Shown here in pieces: positions 1-5,138 of a stretch of DNA of 5,138 nt. The stretch lies in NCBI GenBank assembly GCA_934476025.1, contig CAKSNI010000096.1:1-5138 (forward strand), written 5' to 3'. The notes under the pieces were generated by a model, which did not search any database, was not told the origin of the DNA, and worked only from the letters and a program-made list of their open reading frames with translations. The translations under genes and the position numbers were made by a program. Every line of letters starts with the position of its first letter. Position 1 is the first letter of the stretch. The stretch comes from an uncultured Eubacteriales bacterium (lineage in GTDB: Bacteria; Bacillota; Clostridia; Oscillospirales; Acutalibacteraceae).

Positions 1-242
1 TTCCGATACGGAGTATGCAGCACCGCTTCCCGGGCCGTTTTTTCCCCTAACAGAACCTGATAGGACGAAGCGGTGATTTCTTTTTTGCGAATGCCGTATC
101 CGCTGGTGGAATTGCCCTGCGGATCCAAATCGGCAAGCAGAACCTTTTTTCCGGCAATTCCGAGAGCCGAAACCAAATTGACGGCCGTGGTGGTTTTCCC
201 GACGCCGCCTTTCTGATTCACAACAGCAATGATCTTACCCAA
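1..242 (-). CDS. parA: ParA/Soj-family chromosome-partitioning ATPase, N-terminal part (cut by window edge)
   Basis: Eighty codons of a MinD/ParA-type ATPase are visible; the C-terminal two thirds lie beyond position 1. The deviant Walker A motif KGGVGKTT is at residues 11-18, with signature Lys11 and catalytic Lys16. The Walker A' segment DLDPQGN is at residues 38-44. Both are diagnostic of ParA/Soj. The start is a TTG at 242-240; the protein begins L(M)GKIIAVVNQ and no in-frame ATG precedes the Walker motif. A GGGAGGG Shine-Dalgarno lies 6 nt upstream. Family knowledge: ParA dimerises with ATP, binds DNA nonspecifically and moves ParB-parS complexes during chromosome or plasmid segregation; Soj also influences DnaA. 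A parB/spo0J gene would be expected just past the window edge. The surrounding housekeeping genes favour a chromosomal Soj over a plasmid ParA. The gene has its own promoter, so it is probably not co-transcribed with rsmA. Confidence 0.93.
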   Translation of the reverse strand, partial: MGKIIAVVNQKGGVGKTTTAVNLVSALGIAGKKVLLADLDPQGNSTSGYGIRKKEITASSYQVLLGEKTAREAVLHTPYR

Positions 243-244
243 GG

Positions 245-254
245 TTTTCCCTCC
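245..254 (-). promoter_or_regulatory. Ribosome binding site that fixes the TTG start of parA
   Basis: On the minus strand a GGGAGGG-type Shine-Dalgarno sits about 6 nt before the TTG at 242-240. The conserved ParA N-terminus (GKIIAVVNQKGG) begins immediately after that TTG, so motif and spacing together select it despite the rare start codon. Confidence 0.8.
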
Positions 255-275
255 CGGAGAAAAAATATATATTTC

Positions 276-304
276 ATTATACCAAACCGTTCGGAAAAGT
301 ACAA
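276..304 (-). promoter_or_regulatory. Sigma-A-type promoter of parA with extended -10
   Basis: Read on the minus strand, a perfect TATAAT -10 (plus 281-276) is preceded by TGG, giving the extended TGnTATAAT form. A weaker -35, TTGTAC (304-299), lies at the optimal 17-bp spacing. A transcript starting about 7 nt downstream, near position 269, would have a leader of about 27 nt before the TTG start. The promoter begins just after the rsmA terminator T-tracts, so parA appears to be an independent unit. No operator-like palindrome is visible around it. Confidence 0.8.
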
Positions 305-310
305 TCCCAA

Positions 311-356
311 ATTCCGAAAAAACGAAAAAAAGAAAAAACGGTCGAGATCAACCGTT
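311..356 (-). terminator. Intrinsic terminator of rsmA overlapping its stop codon
   Basis: On the minus strand the arms at 355-349 and 344-338 pair ACGGTTG with CGACCGT (7 bp, one G-U), with a 4-nt loop. One more A-T pair (356/337) extends the stem. It is followed by three T-runs of six, seven and six bases separated by C or CG. The rsmA stop TGA (350-348) lies inside the 5' arm and loop, so the hairpin is partly coding. The stem is modest, but the long T-tract makes termination likely. Confidence 0.78.
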
Positions 357-1214
357 CTTTCTCTGTTCATAAAGTAAATCGCTCAGACGGGCCAGTTGTT
401 CGAGATTCAGCGTTTCCCCCCGAACGGTTTCCGGGCAGCCGAGCTGACGGATGGCCGCCGCCACAACCGGCTTATCGATTCCCAGAGTGTGGGAAGCCGA
501 ATTGAGCAGCGTTTTCCTCCGTTCGGCAAAGCAGGCGCGCACCGTTTCAAATAAAAACGCTTCGCTGCGTACCGTTACCGCCGGAGTTTTCCGAAGCGTC
601 AGCCGGATCACGGCAGAATCCACCTTCGGCGGCGGAACAAAAGCCGATCTCCCGACTCCGAAAAGGATCTGCGGTTCGGCATAATAGGACACCGCCGCGC
701 TGATTGACCCGGCCGCCCGGGTTCCCGGAGCGGCGCAAAGCCGGTCAGCCGCTTCCTTTTGCACCATAACCGTCAGGCTTTCCACCGAAAGACGGCTCTC
801 CAGCAGCCGCATCAGAATCGGCGAAGTAATATAATAAGGCAGATTGGCACATACCACCACCCGGGAGCAACCGGAAAATTCCTCCCGGATCAGCGCGGCC
901 AGGTCGGTTTTCATCACATCGGAAAAATGCACCCGGACATTTTGATAGTCGGCAAGGGTTTCCTTTAAAACCGGTTCCATCCGTCGATCCAGTTCCACCG
1001 CTACCACCCGGTTGGCCACCTCGGCACAGGCGGCCGTCAGTACCCCGAAGCCGGGGCCGATTTCCAGCACACCGGTTTGCCCGTCAGCACAGCTTTCCGC
1101 CATACGCGGACAGACGGTCGGATCAATCAGAAAGTTCTGCCCGAGGGATTTTTTCAGGGCAATTCCATGCCGCCGCAACAAATTTTGTACCGTTTGAAGA
1201 TTTGCCAGATCCAT
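348..1214 (-). CDS. rsmA: 16S rRNA (adenine1518-N6/adenine1519-N6)-dimethyltransferase RsmA/KsgA
   Basis: Using S-adenosylmethionine, RsmA dimethylates two adjacent adenines in the helix 45 loop of 16S rRNA late in 30S assembly; loss gives kasugamycin resistance in many bacteria. The 288-residue protein has the family features in order: KKSLGQNFL at 21-29, SAM-binding motif I EIGPGFG at 51-57, acidic residues of the adenosine-binding loop ELD at 74-76, the catalytic N6-adenine motif NLPYYI at 124-129, and FVPPPKVDSAV at 192-202 leading into the C-terminal helical domain. Length is normal for the family (about 270-295). The ATG at 1214 is preceded by AGGAGG (plus 1226-1231) at 11 nt, slightly long but convincing. 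It follows the dnaJ terminator with its own near-consensus promoter and ends in its own terminator, so it appears monocistronic. In many Bacillota rsmA lies next to rnmV; here it follows dnaJ. Confidence 0.97.
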   Translation of the reverse strand: MDLANLQTVQNLLRRHGIALKKSLGQNFLIDPTVCPRMAESCADGQTGVLEIGPGFGVLTAACAEVANRVVAVELDRRMEPVLKETLADYQNVRVHFSDVMKTDLAALIREEFSGCSRVVVCANLPYYITSPILMRLLESRLSVESLTVMVQKEAADRLCAAPGTRAAGSISAAVSYYAEPQILFGVGRSAFVPPPKVDSAVIRLTLRKTPAVTVRSEAFLFETVRACFAERRKTLLNSASHTLGIDKPVVAAAIRQLGCPETVRGETLNLEQLARLSDLLYEQRKNG

Positions 1215-1243
1215 GCGTATTCCCGCCTCCTGTTTGTTTTTTG

Positions 1244-1272
1244 ATTATACAGGAAAACGCCCGGTTTTTCAA
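1244..1272 (-). promoter_or_regulatory. Near-consensus sigma-A promoter of rsmA
   Basis: On the minus strand a -35 TTGAAA (plus 1272-1267) and a perfect -10 TATAAT (1249-1244) are separated by exactly 17 bp. The predicted transcription start is near 1237, giving a leader of about 23 nt that carries the AGGAGG ribosome binding site. The -35 starts 9 bp beyond the dnaJ terminator T-tract, which supports a separate unit for rsmA. Confidence 0.88.
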
Positions 1273-1280
1273 CCAATTTA

Positions 1281-1322
1281 TAAAAAAGAGCAACGCCGCT
1301 TTCAAAAAAGCCGAAAGCGGCG
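1281..1322 (-). terminator. Strong intrinsic terminator closing the heat-shock operon after dnaJ
   Basis: On the minus strand a perfect 10-bp stem, CGCCGCTTTC (1322-1313) with GAAAGCGGCG (1303-1294), encloses a 9-nt loop. It is followed by TTGCTCTTTTTT. The hairpin starts 35 nt after the dnaJ stop codon and is the end of the hrcA-grpE-dnaK-dnaJ transcript. The plus strand has no matching T-tract on the other side, so it acts in one direction. Confidence 0.9.
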
Positions 1323-1357
1323 CCGAAAGAGGGAGAAAAAGCAAACGGAACGCTTTC

Positions 1358-2512
1358 TTATTCTCCAAACAAATCCTTGATTTTGGAAAAGAATTTCTTC
1401 CTCTTTTTATAGTTATTTTCCCCGACACTGTCATCAAATTCGCGCAAACGCTCTTTTTGCGACCGGGAAAGATCCCGCGGAACTTCCACAACAACCTTGA
1501 CATACTGATCTCCGTTGCCGCTGTAATTCAGGCGTTTAATCCCCTTTCCGCGGAGTTTGAACTCATCTCCGGGTTGGGTGCCTTCGGGAATATTGAATTT
1601 CACCCGTCCATCCAGAGTCGGCACGGTAACTTCCGCCCCCAATGCCGCCTGAGCAAAGGTAATCGGCAATTCACAGTAAACATCATACCCTTCCCGTTCA
1701 AAAATCGGGTGCGGGCGAACCGAAACCGTGATATGAAGATCCCCCGACGGGCCGCCGTTGACCCCGGCATCGCCGCCGCCGCGAACATTCAGAATCTGAC
1801 CGTCGTCAATCCCGGCCGGAATATCCACCGTTTTCTGCAGAACCACCCGTTTCCGGCCTTTTCCGCCGCAGACCCGGCAGGGGCGATCAATGATTTTCCC
1901 GGTTCCCCGGCACTGACTGCAGGCCGCCTGGGTCTGGATAGTTCCGAAGGGAGTCCGCTGAGCGGTGGTCACCCGGCCGCTGCCGTGACAATTGGGGCAG
2001 GTTTTGGGCGTGCTTCCCTTTTCGGCACCGGTACCGCCGCATTCTTCACAGGTTTCAATTCTCGTGGTACGGATTTCTTTTTTGCAGCCTTTGGCGGCTT
2101 CTTCAAACGAAATCGTAACATTGGCAGCGGTATCGCTTCCGCGTTGGGGGGCGTTCGGATTGGAACGCCGCGAACCGCCGAAGCCGCCCCCGAAGAAGGA
2201 ACTGAAGATATCGCCGAAATCCACATCTCCGCCAAATCCGTCGTATCCGCCGGTCCCCGAAGCACCGGCCCCGTAATTCGGATCCACTCCGGCATGGCCG
2301 AACTGATCATACCGGGCCCGCTTTTCCCGATCGGACAGAACTTCATAGGCTTCATTGACCTCTTTGAAATTCTTTTCCGCCTCGGCATCCCCCGGGTTTA
2401 AATCCGGATGATATTTTTTGGCCGCTTTTCGGTAGGCCTTTTTCAGGTCCTCATCCGAAACGGATTTATCGACCCCGAGTACTTCATAATAATCTCTTTT
2501 TTCTTCAGCCAA
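1358..2512 (-). CDS. dnaJ: Type I Hsp40 co-chaperone DnaJ
   Basis: DnaJ binds unfolded substrates, delivers them to DnaK and stimulates its ATPase in the cytoplasm. The 384-residue protein has the full class I layout: J domain at about 7-72 with HPD at 35-37; Gly/Phe-rich linker at about 80-113 with a DIF motif at 101-103; a zinc domain of four CxxCxGxG repeats at 155-162, 172-179, 198-205 and 212-219; then the C-terminal substrate-binding domains and a basic tail. All eight zinc cysteines are present and the length is typical. The start is a TTG at 2512-2510: the conserved MAEEKRDYYEVLGV begins there, AGGAGA lies 8 nt upstream, and there is no usable in-frame ATG. It is the last gene of the operon, 128 bp after dnaK and separated from it by two predicted hairpins. 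The weak start and hairpins suggest DnaJ is made at lower levels than DnaK (inference). Confidence 0.98.
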   Translation of the reverse strand: MAEEKRDYYEVLGVDKSVSDEDLKKAYRKAAKKYHPDLNPGDAEAEKNFKEVNEAYEVLSDREKRARYDQFGHAGVDPNYGAGASGTGGYDGFGGDVDFGDIFSSFFGGGFGGSRRSNPNAPQRGSDTAANVTISFEEAAKGCKKEIRTTRIETCEECGGTGAEKGSTPKTCPNCHGSGRVTTAQRTPFGTIQTQAACSQCRGTGKIIDRPCRVCGGKGRKRVVLQKTVDIPAGIDDGQILNVRGGGDAGVNGGPSGDLHITVSVRPHPIFEREGYDVYCELPITFAQAALGAEVTVPTLDGRVKFNIPEGTQPGDEFKLRGKGIKRLNYSGNGDQYVKVVVEVPRDLSRSQKERLREFDDSVGENNYKKRKKFFSKIKDLFGE

Positions 2513-2526
2513 AGCGACACTCTCCT
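2510..2526 (-). promoter_or_regulatory. Ribosome binding site and TTG start of dnaJ
   Basis: On the minus strand AGGAGA (plus 2526-2521) is followed by an 8-nt spacer and TTG. A GTG inside the spacer (2520-2518) is out of frame and too close to the Shine-Dalgarno. The TTG is therefore the best start for dnaJ. Confidence 0.85.
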
Positions 2527-2536
2527 AAGTAACGAC

Positions 2537-2569
2537 AAAAAGGCCGGACCAAAGCCCGATTGCCCTTTT
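2537..2569 (-). other. Weak terminator-like hairpin upstream of dnaJ
   Basis: On the minus strand AAAAGG (2569-2564) can pair with CCTTTT (2543-2538), enclosing a second stem CGGGC/GTCCG (2558-2554 with 2549-2545, one G-U) with a 4-nt loop. A run of five Ts closes the structure, but most of those Ts are needed for the outer stem, so it is at best a weak or partial terminator. It ends 10 nt before the dnaJ Shine-Dalgarno and could instead affect dnaJ translation. Confidence 0.4.
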
Positions 2570-2590
2570 GTCTGCATTTTCCGGGTAAAA

Positions 2591-2638
2591 GGTTGCCTCC
2601 GGTTCCGGCGGTGTGCCGCCGGAACCGGAGATTCAACC
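2591..2638 (-). other. Large GC-rich hairpin in the dnaK-dnaJ intergenic region
   Basis: A perfect 15-bp inverted repeat, CTCCGGTTCCGGCGG and its complement (2597-2611 and 2616-2630), flanks a 4-nt loop. It is extended by five more base pairs, GGTTG/CAACC (2591-2595 with 2634-2638), across a 1x3 internal loop. On the transcript the structure begins 2 nt after the dnaK stop codon. Only four Ts follow (CCTTTTACC), so it is not a standard intrinsic terminator. Likely roles are protecting the dnaK 3' end, serving as an RNase processing site, or partly attenuating dnaJ. The structure is seen directly; the role is inferred. Confidence 0.85.
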
Positions 2639-2640
2639 GA

Positions 2641-4482
<1,842 letters not shown>

Positions 4483-4490
4483 AAATAAGA

Positions 4491-4498
4491 TCTCCTTT
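4491..4498 (-). promoter_or_regulatory. Ribosome binding site that sets the dnaK start
   Basis: AAAGGAGA on the minus strand lies 8 nt before the ATG at 4482-4480. It falls inside the reading frame that would result from a GTG start at 4512-4510, which argues against that 10-residue longer form. Confidence 0.88.
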
Positions 4499-4533
4499 AA
4501 TCTCTCAATCACAAATTTTCTATATAAAAACGG

Positions 4534-5079
4534 TCAGTTCGCAACCTTCACCATGGCGGTGCGGATTACGGTATCTCCGATTTTATAGCCCTGTCGTAAA
4601 ACTTCGACGATTTCATTTTCGCCGTATTGATCATTTTCCTCATGCATCACCGCTTCGTGAACACTCGGATCGAACGGTTCGCCGGCTTTGGCCAATTCGG
4701 TCAGCCCCAGCTTTTCGGGAAGTGCGGAAAACTGTTTGACAATCAGTTCAATGCCTTTCAGATATTCCTCACTCTTCGGATCGGCTTTGGCCGCGTGTTC
4801 CAGATTATCAAAAATCGGAAGCAATTCCCGAACCACCGATGACTTGGCGTATTCCGCCACACTCAGGCGTTCGCGTTCGGTTCTTTTTTTATAGTTATCA
4901 AATTCCGCCGCTGTGCGGAGCAACCGATCCTTTGCCTCCTCGATTTCCGCCCGAGCCTGCTGCAGATCGTCCGCCAGCTTCTGGGCTTCGGCGTCTTTCT
5001 TCGGTTTTTTCTCCGCTTTAGGCGCTTTTGCGCCTTCAGCTGCCTTTTCAGCCGCCTGTTTCTTTACCTGTTCTGCCAC
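4534..5079 (-). CDS. grpE: GrpE, nucleotide exchange factor of DnaK
   Basis: GrpE is a homodimer that opens the DnaK nucleotide-binding cleft to release ADP and substrate, and acts as a thermosensor in several bacteria. The 181-residue protein has a Lys/Ala/Glu-rich low-complexity N-terminus (about 1-33), a long coiled-coil helix (about 33-80, with FDNYKKRTERE at 60-70), the four-helix dimer segment around LLPIFDNLEHA (86-96), and the C-terminal beta wing with GEPFDPSVHEAV (133-144) and a conserved end MVKVAN. Length is usual for the family. The start is a GTG at 5079-5077, with GGAGGG (plus 5092-5087) 7 nt upstream. The gene begins 3 nt after the hrcA stop codon, so translational coupling is likely. 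It precedes dnaK in the classic Bacillota order. Confidence 0.97.
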   Translation of the reverse strand: MAEQVKKQAAEKAAEGAKAPKAEKKPKKDAEAQKLADDLQQARAEIEEAKDRLLRTAAEFDNYKKRTERERLSVAEYAKSSVVRELLPIFDNLEHAAKADPKSEEYLKGIELIVKQFSALPEKLGLTELAKAGEPFDPSVHEAVMHEENDQYGENEIVEVLRQGYKIGDTVIRTAMVKVAN

Positions 5080-5082
5080 TTT

Positions 5083-5138
5083 TTAACCCTCCATATCGTT
5101 CATATTCAAATCCGTGTAATCGCTGAGCCGTTTGGCAA
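5083..5138 (-). CDS. hrcA: Probable heat-inducible transcription repressor HrcA, last 17 codons (cut by window edge)
   Basis: An open frame entering from the window edge encodes AKRLSDYTDLNMNDMEG and ends in TAA at 5085-5083, just before grpE. The fragment is too short to show a domain. The assignment rests on two things: hrcA is the usual gene directly upstream of grpE in Bacillota, and an (A/S)KRLS-type segment near the C-terminus fits the HrcA family. HrcA binds CIRCE inverted repeats (TTAGCACTC-N9-GAGTGCTAA) upstream of this operon and represses it until misfolded protein titrates GroE. That region lies outside the window. The grpE ribosome binding site overlaps the last codons of this gene. 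Of the other two frames, one stops within 11 codons and one stays open into grpE without family similarity. Confidence 0.6.
   Translation of the reverse strand, partial: AKRLSDYTDLNMNDMEG
5087..5092 (-). promoter_or_regulatory. Ribosome binding site of grpE, inside the end of hrcA
   Basis: GGAGGG on the minus strand lies 7 nt before the GTG at 5079-5077. It falls within the last sense codons of hrcA (Met-Glu-Gly-stop), so ribosomes ending hrcA translation terminate on top of the grpE initiation site. Confidence 0.8.

Noticed and set aside
1..347. parS-like site (TGTTTCACGTGAAACA) near parA
   Set aside because: No such palindrome is visible in the parA fragment or its upstream region.
1123..1503. 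126-codon minus-strand frame bridging the end of dnaJ and start of rsmA
   Set aside because: It overlaps two well-supported genes in another frame, runs through the terminator and promoter, and has no recognisable family features.
1202..2401. 399-codon open frame on the plus strand opposite dnaJ and the rsmA promoter
   Set aside because: It is codon-aligned with dnaJ, crosses the dnaJ terminator and rsmA promoter, and encodes nothing recognisable. It is a shadow of dnaJ codon use.
2518..2520. GTG as alternative start of dnaJ
   Set aside because: It is not in the dnaJ frame and directly abuts the Shine-Dalgarno.
4483..4512. Ten-residue N-terminal extension of dnaK from a GTG at 4512
   Set aside because: The extension would include the dnaK Shine-Dalgarno as coding sequence, is not part of the conserved Hsp70 N-terminus, and the ATG at 4482 has an ideal ribosome binding site.
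4483..4533. Possible internal promoter or CIRCE operator between grpE and dnaK
   Set aside because: The 51-bp gap has only an A/T-rich stretch, with no -35/-10 pair at proper spacing and no TTAGCACTC-type inverted repeat. I saw no CIRCE element by eye anywhere in the window.

Overview
The window is an ordinary, compact bacterial chromosomal segment built around the hrcA-grpE-dnaK-dnaJ heat-shock operon. Every real gene is on the minus strand, so transcription runs from high to low coordinates. I found no previously undescribed system. The points worth a second look are about regulation, mainly the dnaK-dnaJ intergenic region and the start codons of the chaperone genes.

Organism: most likely a low-to-moderate-GC member of the Bacillota, class Clostridia. 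DnaK is 613 residues and lacks the roughly 23-25 residue ATPase-domain insertion found in Gram-negative DnaK. hrcA appears to sit directly upstream of grpE. Shine-Dalgarno sequences are strong (AGGAGG/GGAGGG type), TTG and GTG starts are frequent, and the sigma-A promoters are near consensus. The species cannot be named from the sequence alone.

Layout in order of transcription: (1) 5138-5083, the last 17 codons of the probable repressor gene hrcA. (2) 5079-4534, grpE, with a GTG start 3 nt after the hrcA stop. (3) 4482-2641, dnaK, ATG start. (4) 2640-2513, a 128-bp gap holding a perfect 15-bp GC-rich hairpin and a second, weaker hairpin. (5) 2512-1358, dnaJ, TTG start, closed by a strong intrinsic terminator (1322-1281). 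(6) 1272-1244, a near-consensus promoter driving rsmA (1214-348). The rsmA terminator (356-311) overlaps the stop codon. (7) 304-276, an extended -10 promoter driving the N-terminal 80 codons of a ParA/Soj ATPase (242-1, TTG start) that runs off the window.

How the genes work together: HrcA normally represses this operon through CIRCE operators upstream of hrcA, outside this window. GrpE, DnaK and DnaJ form the Hsp70 cycle: DnaJ delivers substrate and stimulates ATP hydrolysis, DnaK binds the substrate, and GrpE releases ADP. rsmA (16S rRNA dimethylation) and parA (chromosome partitioning) are housekeeping genes in their own transcription units. They look like neighbours by position, not members of the heat-shock operon.

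No gap between genes exceeds 143 bp. I saw no tRNA, rRNA, CRISPR array, insertion sequence, attachment site or replication origin.
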